Source: an uncultured Acidimicrobiales bacterium
Lineage (GTDB): Bacteria > Actinomycetota > Acidimicrobiia > Acidimicrobiales > SZUA-35
Assembly (NCBI GenBank): GCA_938002965.1
Contig: CALKZY010000032.1
Span: forward strand, 1-64,000
Reading direction: 5' to 3'
Length of the DNA stretch: 64,000 bases
Below the pieces are notes generated by a model. That model saw only the letters and a list, made by a program, of their open reading frames with translations. It had not been told where the DNA came from and searched no databases. Below are positions 16,054-24,637 of the stretch, piece after piece. Both the position numbers and the translations under genes were made by a program. Each line of letters starts with the position of its first letter. Position 1 is the first letter of the stretch.

Positions 16054-16544
16054 CCTGTTGCTCCACTCAGGTCCAGGGCGAGTCGTCGGCAAACGGCTAC
16101 CACGTCGTGCCCGTCGTGGTAGCGCTTGTTCAAGCCCTCATACCGCGGCAACTCATCGATGACGTCAGTGTCTTTTTGGTCCGGCTCGGCTAGGGCTGCC
16201 ACCAGAGCAGTCAGAACTGACCCCCATTCGTTCGATCGGTCCTGATAGTGATCGTCGATCGAGCGAAGGACCTCAGCTGCACGATCAAGCTGTATGTGAT
16301 CGGCGAGGGCCACAACGTCCAAGTAGCCGCGCACGTAGTTCCGCTGCACGATCAAGAACGCTTTGACCCGTAGAGCCTCTTCCAGAGTAGGGGCAACAAC
16401 AGTCGCTCCATCGCCGACGTCCACCCGAGTAGTCTCCAAAGGGCGCGTGCGGCGGAGTTGCCGCAACCCAGCCTCGACACCATCGAGGCTGCCCATGATG
16501 GTGAACGGCGGCCGCGACGCTCGAACTGACGTAGCCGGCGACAC
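16050..16544 (-). CDS. nucleotidyltransferase (AbiEii-like) toxin lacking its N-terminal catalytic part
   Basis: The 164-residue product resembles the C-terminal half of AbiEii/AbiGii-like nucleotidyltransferases: VVAPTLEEALRVKAFLIVQRN and YVRGYLDVVALADHIQ, then AAEVLRSIDDHYQDR. The N-terminal domain that would carry the GSxxxxxD-type catalytic motif is absent, and the stop of the histidine kinase gene lies just 3 nt upstream, so the 5' half seems to have been lost in a deletion that joined the two loci. It overlaps the downstream HTH gene by 4 nt. It may be a non-functional relic or a protein that only binds the antitoxin. Confidence 0.65.
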   Translation of the reverse strand: MSPATSVRASRPPFTIMGSLDGVEAGLRQLRRTRPLETTRVDVGDGATVVAPTLEEALRVKAFLIVQRNYVRGYLDVVALADHIQLDRAAEVLRSIDDHYQDRSNEWGSVLTALVAALAEPDQKDTDVIDELPRYEGLNKRYHDGHDVVAVCRRLALDLSGATG

Positions 16545-16546
16545 CG

Positions 16547-17794
16547 CTACTTGTATGGCAAGTAGACGGTCACGATGGCACCATTGCCGCCATCAACACC
16601 GTCGGCCTCTCGGTTGGCCGCCTCGCATCGACCACCGTGTAGGTCAACAATGGTGCGGGCGATAGCCATACCCAACCCGGCTGCCCCCGCCCGGTCGCCT
16701 CGACGGAACCGTTCGAAGACATGGTCGATCATCCCCGAATCAAAGCCGGGGCCATCGTCGGTGATATCGATTCGGGCCATCGACTCGTTGCCCGAAGTCG
16801 ACAAACCATTTGCGACCAAACCTGCACCTGCGGTTGACACCGCGTTTGAGGTAGACAGTGAAACCTTGTCCGCCCGGGCGGCGGCATTGCGGGTCAGGTT
16901 GTCTACAACCTGACGAATCAGGTTGTAGTCAGCCGAAACGACAACCGCATCAGATGCCTCGGCTTCGATGACAGTGTCGTCGACCCGAACCGACGCCGCC
17001 ACCTCCTCTACCAAAAGGTCGAGACGCAGCGGGGCGAGTCGTGGCGCGGCCTGCCCGGCTTCCAATCGGGCGAACTCCAACAGCTCGCCAACGCTGGAGC
17101 TTGCTCGTTCCGTGGCGGTGAGAATCTCCCCCAGCGACTCTCGGTACTCGTCTGCGCCACGTTCGCGGGAAAGCGCATGACCGGCGGAGGCCTGAATAAT
17201 GGACAGCGGGGTGCGCAGTTCGTGCGCTGCATCGGCGATGAAATCGCGATTCACGTCGTGGGCTCGCTGCACCGGGCCGCGGAACCGGCCAGCCAAATAC
17301 CAGGTGATGGCGGCGGCGATCAGTGCCAGGAGGACGGGAATGATGACCCAGCGCCACCGAGCAGCAGCTACGTCGGCTTCCTGCTGCTCGCGGCCAACCA
17401 CGGTCAACAAAATCTCGGCCCCACCGACCCATTTTCCTGCGGCCAGCCACTGGCCGTCGAAGTCGTATTCCCGAACCATCGTGCCGGTCCCCACCGACTG
17501 AACCAGGTTGGTTAACGGTGGTTCGGTCCAGGTGTCACCGACCGGGTTGATCCATCCGGCTTCGCTGTCGGCGTGCCAAGTGTTGACCGGAGGCGCCACC
17601 TCGTCACCCAGCCGCAGAAACAGCAGACTCTCATCCAAGTTGCCGAATGCCCGGTCGAGCGTGCGCTGCCGGGCGGCGTCAGCTTCTCCCTGGTAGGCAA
17701 CCCAGGCCAACGGAGCAAGCAGAACAAGACCAAGGACAAAGGCCCCGGCTGACATCCGGCGCTGCCGGGACTTGGTCTCGTCCTGTGCCATCAC
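16547..17794 (-). CDS. two-component sensor histidine kinase
   Basis: The 415-residue kinase has an N-terminal membrane helix (about 14-35), an extracytoplasmic domain to about 145 with several Trp residues, a second helix (about 149-170), a dimerisation box AAHELRTPLS with phospho-acceptor His191, and an ATPase domain with the N box NLTRNAAARA, G1 box DDGPGF and G2 region AGLGMAI. It would sense an envelope signal and phosphorylate the response regulator encoded 11 bp upstream. The kinase is downstream of the regulator in one operon. Signal unknown. Confidence 0.92.
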   Translation of the reverse strand: MMAQDETKSRQRRMSAGAFVLGLVLLAPLAWVAYQGEADAARQRTLDRAFGNLDESLLFLRLGDEVAPPVNTWHADSEAGWINPVGDTWTEPPLTNLVQSVGTGTMVREYDFDGQWLAAGKWVGGAEILLTVVGREQQEADVAAARWRWVIIPVLLALIAAAITWYLAGRFRGPVQRAHDVNRDFIADAAHELRTPLSIIQASAGHALSRERGADEYRESLGEILTATERASSSVGELLEFARLEAGQAAPRLAPLRLDLLVEEVAASVRVDDTVIEAEASDAVVVSADYNLIRQVVDNLTRNAAARADKVSLSTSNAVSTAGAGLVANGLSTSGNESMARIDITDDGPGFDSGMIDHVFERFRRGDRAGAAGLGMAIARTIVDLHGGRCEAANREADGVDGGNGAIVTVYLPYK

Positions 17795-17805
17795 GTTGGT
17801 TCGTC

Positions 17806-18489
17806 TCAGTTCGCCCTGTGGTCCATCGTCATCCGGTATCCAACACCACGAACGGTCTCGATCGGATCACGCTGACCGGGTTGTTCCAGTTTGCGCCGCA
17901 GATTGCGAATGTGGACATCAACCACATTCGACAACCCATCGTAATGAGCATCCCAGACATGCTCCAAAAGGTCTTCCCTGCGGCACACCTCTCCCAGGCG
18001 GCGCATGAGGTAGTCGAGCAGACTGAACTCGCGGGCGGTGAGCGGGATCATGATGGCTCCGCGCCAGACCCTATGGGCCGCCGGGTCGAGGCGAATATCA
18101 CCAGCCTCCAAGATCGGCCCGGTCACCGTTTTGGGTCGGCGCAGCAAGGCTCGAACCCGGGCGGCCAACTCGGGGTAATCGAACGGCTTGGTCAGATAGT
18201 CGTCGGCTCCAACGTCCAGGCCCGCCACCTTGTCAGACAGCGAGTCTCGTGCCGTCAACATCAGAACCGGCACCGGGTCTCCGCCGTCGCGCAGCTGGCG
18301 GCACAGCGACGCGCCGTCACCATCAGGCAGCCCCAGATCCAGGACCACCAGGTCATATGAGTTGACGACAACTGATTCGCTGGCGGCGGCCAGTGTGGCC
18401 ACGTGATCGACGGCGTGGCCCTCTTCGGCCAGGCCCCGAACCAGGACCTTGCCCAACTGACTGTCGTCTTCCACCAGCAGTAGGCGCAC
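17806..18489 (-). CDS. OmpR-family response regulator
   Basis: The 227-residue protein has a receiver domain with acidic pocket ED(8-9), phospho-acceptor Asp51 (VVLDLGLPD) and conserved Lys in LTKPFDYPEL, then an OmpR/PhoB winged helix (ITLTAREF-type segment, NVVDVHIRNLRRKLE, RGVGYRM). The start is GTG at 18489. It is transcribed ahead of the histidine kinase at 16547. The divergent DUF1800/DUF1501 operon is the most likely direct target, since 11-bp-spaced direct repeats lie in the shared intergenic region. Confidence 0.93.
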   Translation of the reverse strand: MRLLLVEDDSQLGKVLVRGLAEEGHAVDHVATLAAASESVVVNSYDLVVLDLGLPDGDGASLCRQLRDGGDPVPVLMLTARDSLSDKVAGLDVGADDYLTKPFDYPELAARVRALLRRPKTVTGPILEAGDIRLDPAAHRVWRGAIMIPLTAREFSLLDYLMRRLGEVCRREDLLEHVWDAHYDGLSNVVDVHIRNLRRKLEQPGQRDPIETVRGVGYRMTMDHRAN

Positions 18490-18512
18490 CTAACCAGTCT
18501 CGCAGATGAGCC

Positions 18513-18529
18513 ATGAAGAAACGATGAAG
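18513..18529. promoter_or_regulatory. possible response-regulator binding site
   Basis: ATGAAG occurs at 18513-18518 and 18524-18529, an 11-bp period as used by OmpR/PhoB-type regulators that bind direct repeats. It lies between the divergent regulator gene (start 18489) and the DUF1800 gene (start 18576). Confidence 0.3.
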
Positions 18530-18575
18530 GCCGTCTTCACTTTGGATTCAGGCCCTTTGTATTAGTGTCCGCCTA

Positions 18576-19862
18576 ATGACCGAGGCCACCAACGCCCAGG
18601 CCGCCCATCTTCTACGACGGACCGCTATGAGCGTCCACGTTGACCGCGTAGAACAATTGGCGGGTCGATCGCAACAGGAGATGATCTCCGACGTCCTCGA
18701 CAGCGATCGGGCCGACGACGACGAGCTGACACTCGAAGATGACGACTGGTACTCGGTCATCGAATGGTGGCTGGGGCGCATGACCCGGCCAGAAACCGGG
18801 TTGACCGACCGCATGGCCTGGTTCTGGCATTCGCTGCTCACCACAAACGCCTGGAAAGTCCCGTCAGCCCAGCTGATAGCACAGCAACTCAACCAGTTCC
18901 GATCGTTGGCCCGAACTGACTTCCCCACCATCCTCACGGCCTTCGTGGGGTCGGGCGCCCTGCTCACCTACCTTGACGCCTCTCGCTCCACTGCCGCCAA
19001 TCCCAACGAAAATCTGGCCCGGGAACTGATGGAGCTGTACACCATCGGGACGACAGATAGCGACGGCAAACCCCACTACAGCCAAGACGACGTGCGAGCC
19101 GCCGCCAGAGCCCTGGCCGGTTGGGTCGTCGATGACCGGGGAGAAGACGGCATGAGCGAATCCGACGACGTGTACCGGGTCCGCTTCGACCGACAAAACG
19201 CCTTCATCGCTCCCCTGATCTTTCAAGGCCACCAAGACGACTGGGACACCACGACCATCGTCGACTTCTTGGCCCACGACACCCGGACGGCGACCCGGGT
19301 GGCCAGCTTGTTGTGGCGACATCTGGTGGGGTCCACCCTAGATGCCAACTCCGCCCGCCAATTGGGCCAATGGTGGACCGACCATGACCTCGCCATCGAT
19401 CCACTGATCGAACGCATCGTGTCCTCGGAACAGTTCTGGTCATCCACCCATCAGCGGCCGCGTAGCGGGCTGGAGTGGTTCACCTTCGTTTCGGCCGCCA
19501 CCGGACTAGATGACGATTCCTGGTTCCTGGAACGCCTGGACCAGGTCCCCTATCTGCCGCCGAGTCCGGCCGGTTGGGATGACGACCAGTGGCTGCTCCC
19601 CGGTTCGCTGGCCGCCCGGAGTGCGGTGGCCCATTCGGTCGACCTCAACGAACTCGCGACCGAACACGCAGCGATGCCCGTCGAGCAGTCGGTTGACGAG
19701 ATCATCAGCCGGTGCGGGTTGCACCCTGTTTCGCCCGAAACGCTGTCATCGCTGCATCGAGCAACCGCTGACCAAGCCCCTGAAGGGTCACTCAGCCCCG
19801 AAGGCGCAGCCACGGTTCGTTGGCGTCTCGCTCTTACCTGCCCGGAGGCTCATCTCTCATGA
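18576..19862 (+). CDS. DUF1800 family protein
   Basis: The 428-residue protein carries the family signatures: AAHLLRRTAMS at the N-terminus, DRMAWFWHSLLTTNAWKV around residue 75, and NPNENLARELMELYTIG around 145, then YSQDDVRAAARALAGW. Members usually pair with a DUF1501 protein, as here, and are common in planctomycetes, myxobacteria and actinobacteria. The biochemical role is unknown. No signal peptide is seen, unlike its partner. Its stop overlaps the DUF1501 start as ATGA, so the two are coupled. A short leader follows a TATTAG -10-like box at 18560. Confidence 0.88.
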   Translation: MTEATNAQAAHLLRRTAMSVHVDRVEQLAGRSQQEMISDVLDSDRADDDELTLEDDDWYSVIEWWLGRMTRPETGLTDRMAWFWHSLLTTNAWKVPSAQLIAQQLNQFRSLARTDFPTILTAFVGSGALLTYLDASRSTAANPNENLARELMELYTIGTTDSDGKPHYSQDDVRAAARALAGWVVDDRGEDGMSESDDVYRVRFDRQNAFIAPLIFQGHQDDWDTTTIVDFLAHDTRTATRVASLLWRHLVGSTLDANSARQLGQWWTDHDLAIDPLIERIVSSEQFWSSTHQRPRSGLEWFTFVSAATGLDDDSWFLERLDQVPYLPPSPAGWDDDQWLLPGSLAARSAVAHSVDLNELATEHAAMPVEQSVDEIISRCGLHPVSPETLSSLHRATADQAPEGSLSPEGAATVRWRLALTCPEAHLS

Positions 19863-21244
19863 CCGAACAACGCCAACCGGCCGAACAAGCCGACCAGGTT
19901 GCACCGCAGCCGATCAGAACCGGCCCGATAACAACCCGGCGACGGTTCCTGGCTCAAGCGGCCGGCGTCGGAGGCTTGGCCGCAGCCGCCGTTGCCTTGA
20001 AGGCGGGCTCGGGCGACGGGCTCGCCGACTTGGCCCGGGCAGGAAACATCGGCCGATTCAACCCGGTCACCGACAACGCCCCCTCACCATCGAGTGGTGC
20101 CATCACCGAAGCTGGGCGCCTTGTCCCGGGAGCAGTTGAGGGTCGGGTGTTGGTGGTCATCGACCTTGTCGGCGGTAACGACGGTCTCAGCACGCTGATC
20201 CCGGCCGGAAACCCTGCCTACTACGATGCCCGACCGTCGCTGGCCGTGCCCCAGGAAGAAGTGCTGTGGCTGGACGATGATGTCGGGCTGCACCCGTCGC
20301 TGGCCCGTCTCCATCAGCGGGGCCTGACCACGGTCGAAGGACTCGGCCCCATCAACGGCACCCTGTCACACTTCGCTATGGTTGAGCGATGGCAACGAGG
20401 CGACGTGGCCGGCACCGAACCAGCCCGGTCCGGATTTCTCGGTCGCCTCACCGATGCCTTAGACGACGGCCTCCCTCTGGTCGGGGTGGCGTTAGGCTCC
20501 TCGTCTCCCCACCTACTTAACCAGCGGGCTGGCACGATGACGCTCAACCGAGCCGACGACCTGTGGTTTCTGGCTCCGGCTGACGGCGGCGAACGTTGGG
20601 CTTACCAGCAAGCACTGAACCTGTTCCCCAACGCCGGAGCGCTCCAGCAAGTCATTGATGATGGCTACGACCAGCTGGTGGATCTGGCCGAGCGCTTGGA
20701 TTCGATCGGTGACTCGATTCAGGAATCCGCTGACGGGTCCGCCGACGATGACCCCATGCTCGCCGAGGGCGGACACCTCGGGCGCTTGTTGCACCTGGCC
20801 GGTGACCTGATCGCCGCCGGCACCGGCACCCGTATCTTCTACGCCTCCCACGGCGACTTCGATACTCACGACAACCACCAGTGGCGTCAACAAGACAACC
20901 TGGCCCAACTCGACGCTGCCGTAGACGGCTTTCTTCGTCGAGCCGACGATGGCGGCTACGGCGACAAGGTAGCAGTGGCCACCGTCAGCGAGTTCGGCCG
21001 ACGGGTCACCGAAAACGACGGAGGCCTGGACCATGGCACCTCATCAGTCGCTCTCCTGGTCACACCCAACGGGCCGGATAGGCGCTTAGGCGAACGCCCG
21101 TCGCTGACCGATCTGGACGGCGACGACAACCTGAAGGTGCCCATCGGCTTCGACCGTTATCTCGCCAGCCTGGCCCAAGAGTGGCTTGGGGTGGAAGCAG
21201 CATCCGTGCTACCCAATGCCCCCGAACCTTTGGGCTTGTTTTAA
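19859..21244 (+). CDS. DUF1501 family Tat-exported protein
   Basis: The start at 19859 is fixed by a 4-nt overlap with DUF1800. Residues 25-48 form a twin-arginine signal (TTRRRFLAQAAGVGGLAAAA), so the folded protein is exported. The mature part shows DUF1501 motifs: VVIDLVGGNDGLSTLIP, the HFAMVERWQRGDV segment, YASHGDFDTHDNH and VATVSEFGRRVTEND with a closing DHGTSS. The fold is related to alkaline phosphatase/sulfatase-like proteins, with the Asp/His residues as possible metal ligands. DUF1501-DUF1800 pairs are widespread, but their substrate is not known. Confidence 0.9.
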   Translation: MTEQRQPAEQADQVAPQPIRTGPITTRRRFLAQAAGVGGLAAAAVALKAGSGDGLADLARAGNIGRFNPVTDNAPSPSSGAITEAGRLVPGAVEGRVLVVIDLVGGNDGLSTLIPAGNPAYYDARPSLAVPQEEVLWLDDDVGLHPSLARLHQRGLTTVEGLGPINGTLSHFAMVERWQRGDVAGTEPARSGFLGRLTDALDDGLPLVGVALGSSSPHLLNQRAGTMTLNRADDLWFLAPADGGERWAYQQALNLFPNAGALQQVIDDGYDQLVDLAERLDSIGDSIQESADGSADDDPMLAEGGHLGRLLHLAGDLIAAGTGTRIFYASHGDFDTHDNHQWRQQDNLAQLDAAVDGFLRRADDGGYGDKVAVATVSEFGRRVTENDGGLDHGTSSVALLVTPNGPDRRLGERPSLTDLDGDDNLKVPIGFDRYLASLAQEWLGVEAASVLPNAPEPLGLF

Positions 21245-21254
21245 CGGGCGCTCA

Positions 21255-21260
21255 TATGAT
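21255..21260 (+). promoter_or_regulatory. putative leaderless -10 box of the xdhC/coxF-like gene
   Basis: TATGAT, one base from the TATAAT consensus, lies 6 nt before the GTG at 21267 with no room for a ribosome-binding site. It decides the start of the gene and would drive the + strand cox accessory operon. Confidence 0.55.
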
Positions 21261-21266
21261 GTACGG

Positions 21267-22136
21267 GTGTACAAGATCGCCTTGAGTGTTGCCGCCTGCT
21301 TGCGTGGAGGAACCAGAGTTGATGTGGCCTGGTGCCTCACCCCCGAGGCTGTGCCCCAGTTCGACGCCACCGACGCGGTAGCAATCACGCCGGGTGGCGG
21401 ACGCCTCGGTTCCCTGCTCGGCGGCGCCATCGACAGTCGACTGGTGGAGTTGTCGCTACTCGAAGCCACCCACGGTCGAGTGGTCGACGTGGAACTCAAC
21501 CCGGTCGAAGCCACCATCATCGGCGTCGAACCTGAGACACCGTTGAAAATCTTCTACGCTCCGGCCAACACCCTGCCCGAAGACCTCTGGCCCCTCCTGT
21601 TGGACCGGTCTCCCGTCACCCTTGAAATCGACATCGATGACAGCCGGGCGACAACATCTCGACTCGGAGACACGCCGACCTTCACCCGCATTGAAGCCAG
21701 CACCGACAAGTTGACGTGCGAGTTGTCGCCCACACCGACGCTTCTGATCTATGGAGGCGGGCCGATGGCAGACGCCTTGGGTCAGGCAGCCGCCTTCGTC
21801 GGCTGGAACGTCGAACGTTCCGGTGGCACCGAAGCGGCTATTGCCATGGCAACCTCGTTGTCATCCATCGATGGTCTGGTGGTGATGGGCCACGACACCG
21901 AAGGCGTAGGGCGGGTACTCCAGGCGGCGCTTGGTTCCGGTGCCTGTTACATCGGTTCCATCGGTCCGGCCTCGCTCCAAGAAGACCGCGGCGATTGGTT
22001 GGCCTACCGTGGTGTCACCAACACCGGCCGCATCCAGGGGCCGGCGGGATTCGATATTGGTGCGACCTCCCCCGAAGAGGTGGCGCTATCAGTCATCGTC
22101 GAGATGGTGGCGGTCCGCAATGCGGCGACAGCCTGA
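21267..22136 (+). CDS. XdhC/CoxF-like molybdoenzyme maturation protein
   Basis: The GTG at 21267 is chosen because of the -10 box 6 nt upstream; an ATG at 21186 would lie inside the DUF1501 gene. The 289-residue protein has an XdhC-type N-terminal half (VAITPGGGRLGSLLGGAID, GRVVDVEL, LPEDLWPLLLDRSPV) and a C-terminal Rossmann domain (TLLIYGGGPMADALGQAA, GLVVMGHDTEGVGRVLQAA, YIGSIG, GPAGFDIGATSPEEVALS). XdhC proteins bind molybdenum cofactor and load or sulfurate it for xanthine-dehydrogenase-family enzymes. Here it heads the + strand group with CoxD and CoxE. A second XdhC lies beside coxL at 28356. Confidence 0.82.
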   Translation: MYKIALSVAACLRGGTRVDVAWCLTPEAVPQFDATDAVAITPGGGRLGSLLGGAIDSRLVELSLLEATHGRVVDVELNPVEATIIGVEPETPLKIFYAPANTLPEDLWPLLLDRSPVTLEIDIDDSRATTSRLGDTPTFTRIEASTDKLTCELSPTPTLLIYGGGPMADALGQAAAFVGWNVERSGGTEAAIAMATSLSSIDGLVVMGHDTEGVGRVLQAALGSGACYIGSIGPASLQEDRGDWLAYRGVTNTGRIQGPAGFDIGATSPEEVALSVIVEMVAVRNAATA

Positions 22137-22286
22137 CGCTGGCTGAACATCTCGGGTGCGAACACAACCCACCGGGGTGGTAGGCCAACGGGAACGTGCG
22201 GTACCCTTCAAAGGTCAGTCCTCGGCGCAACAGAGTTCAGCGCACCGAGTTTCAGCGCACAGACTTCCAAGAGAGAGGGGCCGTTC

Positions 22287-22538
22287 GTGGCCGACAACCA
22301 AGCCGACGATCCTCAAGTCTTGAACAACGTGTGGGCCAACGCAGAAGACGCCAACGTTGATGCCGACTGCAGCCCGACCAAGGTATGCCGCAACGCCCGT
22401 GAGTTCACGTTTGACGGCATCAACGAAGGCGAAGACGATCTCGCCACGTCATGGCGCAAACTGCTGGAGGCCGAGGGAAAGCTGGCCGACACCGGCTCCC
22501 CGGTCCGGGACTTGGTTCTCGGTCAAAGCGGCGACTGA
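22287..22538 (+). CDS. small acidic hypothetical protein in the cox accessory operon
   Basis: The 83-residue protein starts with GTG at 22287 behind an AGAGAGAGGGG ribosome-binding site. It is rich in Asp, Glu and Ala, has two cysteines (ADCSPTKVCRNAREF) and no membrane segment or known domain. The CxxxxxC spacing could bind a metal, but nothing else supports it. It is followed after 7 bp by the MoxR gene and is very likely co-transcribed, so a role in CO dehydrogenase maturation is an inference from position. Confidence 0.65.
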   Translation: MADNQADDPQVLNNVWANAEDANVDADCSPTKVCRNAREFTFDGINEGEDDLATSWRKLLEAEGKLADTGSPVRDLVLGQSGD

Positions 22539-22545
22539 AGCGCGA

Positions 22546-23481
22546 GTGACAGCTCCAGGAAACGGCACACCAGGTGACACCGCTCCGGTCGGCGGAGCCT
22601 CAGATAGAACGGCACCCGCCAGCGTCGCCGATCTTCAGAAACAGCTCCTCGATGTCGGCTACCTCGCCGACCGCGGCCTCGGCACAGCCACACTGATCGC
22701 TCTGCGGCTCGGCCGGCCGCTTCTGCTTGAAGGCGAGGTCGGCGTCGGCAAGACCGAGCTGGCCAAGTGCTTGGCCGAGCTGACTGGCCGCGAACTCATC
22801 CGGCTCCAGTGCTACGAGGGAATTGACACCCATCAGGCGCTGTACGAATGGGACTACGCCCGGCAGATGCTACATGTGCGAGCCCTGTCCGAACAGGAGT
22901 TAGCCGACTCCGACACCGTCGGTGGTCTCTACGCCGAAGAGTTTCTGCTTGAGCGCCCCCTGCTAAAGGCCGTCCGCTCCGGTGGCAACGCAGTACTACT
23001 CATCGACGAAATCGACCGGGCCGACGACGAGTTCGAAGCCTTCCTCCTCGAACTTCTGTCAGACTTTCAGATCACCATTCCCGAGGTTGGCACCATTACC
23101 GCTGACCAACGGCCGATCGTTGTCTTGACCTCCAACCGCACCCGCGAACTACACGACGCGTTGAAGCGCCGCTGCCTCTACCACTGGATCGGCTACCCCA
23201 CCGTGGCCGAAGAAGTCGAGATCGTCCGGGTACGGGAACCAGAGGTCTCCACCGCCCTGGCCCAGAAAGTTGTTGACGCCGTTCATCGTTTGCGGGACAT
23301 GGACTTGGCCAAGCCCCCTGGCGTGGCCGAGACTCTCGACTGGGTACAAGCCCTGGGTGCTTTAGACGCCGACGACCTTGATGGGCAGACAGCGGTCGAC
23401 ACCCTCGGTTCGGTGGTCAAAGACCGCGACGATCTTGATTTGGTGTCATCCGACGTGTCTCGCGTCGTCCCCAATGCCTGA
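22546..23481 (+). CDS. coxD: CoxD-like MoxR-family AAA+ ATPase
   Basis: The GTG at 22546 gives a 311-residue protein. The Walker A motif LLEGEVGVGKTELAK lies around residue 63, the Walker B VLLIDEIDRADDEFE around 150, and sensor-1 VVLTSNRTRELHDALKRRC around 193. MoxR ATPases work with VWA-domain partners to remodel or mature enzymes. In carboxidotrophs CoxD with CoxE is needed to insert sulfur and copper at the bimetallic CO dehydrogenase site. The next gene, encoding the VWA partner, overlaps it by 8 bp. The 25-residue N-terminus is low-complexity (Gly, Pro, Thr). Confidence 0.87.
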   Translation: MTAPGNGTPGDTAPVGGASDRTAPASVADLQKQLLDVGYLADRGLGTATLIALRLGRPLLLEGEVGVGKTELAKCLAELTGRELIRLQCYEGIDTHQALYEWDYARQMLHVRALSEQELADSDTVGGLYAEEFLLERPLLKAVRSGGNAVLLIDEIDRADDEFEAFLLELLSDFQITIPEVGTITADQRPIVVLTSNRTRELHDALKRRCLYHWIGYPTVAEEVEIVRVREPEVSTALAQKVVDAVHRLRDMDLAKPPGVAETLDWVQALGALDADDLDGQTAVDTLGSVVKDRDDLDLVSSDVSRVVPNA

Positions 23482-24598
23482 CGGCATCGTCGAACGCCTA
23501 GCGGCACTTGGTGGAGCCTTGCGAGAAGCCGGCCTACCCGTCGGCACCGACGACGTCTTGGCATTCTGCGCCGCAGTTGCCGAACTCAATCCGGCCGACT
23601 CCGAGGATGTCTATTGGTGCGGCCGAGCCACGCTGGTTAACCGACGAGACCACATACCGGTATACGACGAAGTGTTCCGCCAGTTCTTCTTGGAGATGCC
23701 GGCCGGAGCCGAGCGTAAACACACCAAAGACCGTCACGCCCCGCAAGGGTCCACGGGCACGATCAACGTTCCAGACGCCGAACCGGGTGACCGAGAATCA
23801 GAGGAACCACCGTTGATTCTCGGCCTGCAGGCCTCGTCTCTTGAGGTCGAGCGAACCAAGAGGTTCTCAGTCTGTTCGGAGGACGAGCTGGCCGCTGTTA
23901 GGCGTATGATCGCCCGAATCCGACTGCAGCCACCGACCCGTCGGACTCGCCGCTACTGCCCCGACCCGGGCGGCCCGCAACTCGACATCCGGCGGATGGC
24001 CCGAGCGGCCATGCACGTAAACGGAGAAGCCCCAAATCTTCTGCGCATGGGCCGCAAGGAGAAGCCGCGGCCGCTGGTCCTACTACTGGACATCTCCGGC
24101 TCGATGGCCGACTACTCCCGGAATCTGCTGCAGTTCGCCTACTCCATGAATCGAGCAGCGCAGAAAGTTGAAGTGTTCTGCTTTGGCACCCGCCTCACCC
24201 GCATCACCCCGCTCCTGAATCGCCGTAACCCCGACTCTGCCATGCGCCTCGCCTCCGAGCGGGTCGTCGACTGGGACGGCGGAACCCGCATTGGCGATTC
24301 AATTGAATCGTTCATCAAGGACTGGGGGCGTCGTGGTCTCAGTCGCGGGGCCACCGTGATCATCTGCTCCGACGGGCTCGATCGGGGCAGTCCGGCGACG
24401 CTGGCCGAAGCCATTGAGAAGTTGGAACGCCTGTCTCATCGCATCATCTGGATGAACCCGATGCACACTGATCAGCACAAGAGCGTTCCCCCTACGTTGG
24501 CCATGGCCGTCGTCGGCCCACACATCGATGAAATTTCCTCCGGTCGAGACCTGGCCACTCTTGAAGCATTCGCTGCTCGCCTACCGGACATCGGCTGA
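23474..24598 (+). CDS. coxE: CoxE-like VWA-domain protein
   Basis: The ATG at 23474 overlaps the CoxD-like gene. The 374-residue protein has an N-terminal helical domain (LREAGLPVGTDDVLAFCAAV, DSEDVYWCGRATLVNRRDH), a charged middle part, and a C-terminal von Willebrand A domain. The MIDAS motif is LLLDISGSMADYS around residue 203, and a conserved ICSDGLDRGSP follows. In the CO dehydrogenase system of Oligotropha, CoxD and CoxE act together in assembling the [CuSMoO2] site. It is the last gene of the + strand half of the locus. Confidence 0.88.
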   Translation: MPDGIVERLAALGGALREAGLPVGTDDVLAFCAAVAELNPADSEDVYWCGRATLVNRRDHIPVYDEVFRQFFLEMPAGAERKHTKDRHAPQGSTGTINVPDAEPGDRESEEPPLILGLQASSLEVERTKRFSVCSEDELAAVRRMIARIRLQPPTRRTRRYCPDPGGPQLDIRRMARAAMHVNGEAPNLLRMGRKEKPRPLVLLLDISGSMADYSRNLLQFAYSMNRAAQKVEVFCFGTRLTRITPLLNRRNPDSAMRLASERVVDWDGGTRIGDSIESFIKDWGRRGLSRGATVIICSDGLDRGSPATLAEAIEKLERLSHRIIWMNPMHTDQHKSVPPTLAMAVVGPHIDEISSGRDLATLEAFAARLPDIG

Positions 24599-24604
24599 CC
24601 GGAT

Positions 24605-24637
24605 CTAGTCGGGAACTGACTAGCCCTAGTCCCGATC
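24605..24637. terminator. weak hairpin between convergent genes
   Basis: CTAGTC at 24605-24610 pairs with GACTAG at 24618-24623 over a 7-nt loop, and a larger alternative pairs TCGGGA with TCCCGA (24630-24635). It lies just after coxE and overlaps the end of the convergent pterin dehydratase-VOC gene, so it may terminate transcription from both sides. No T tract is present. Confidence 0.3.
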
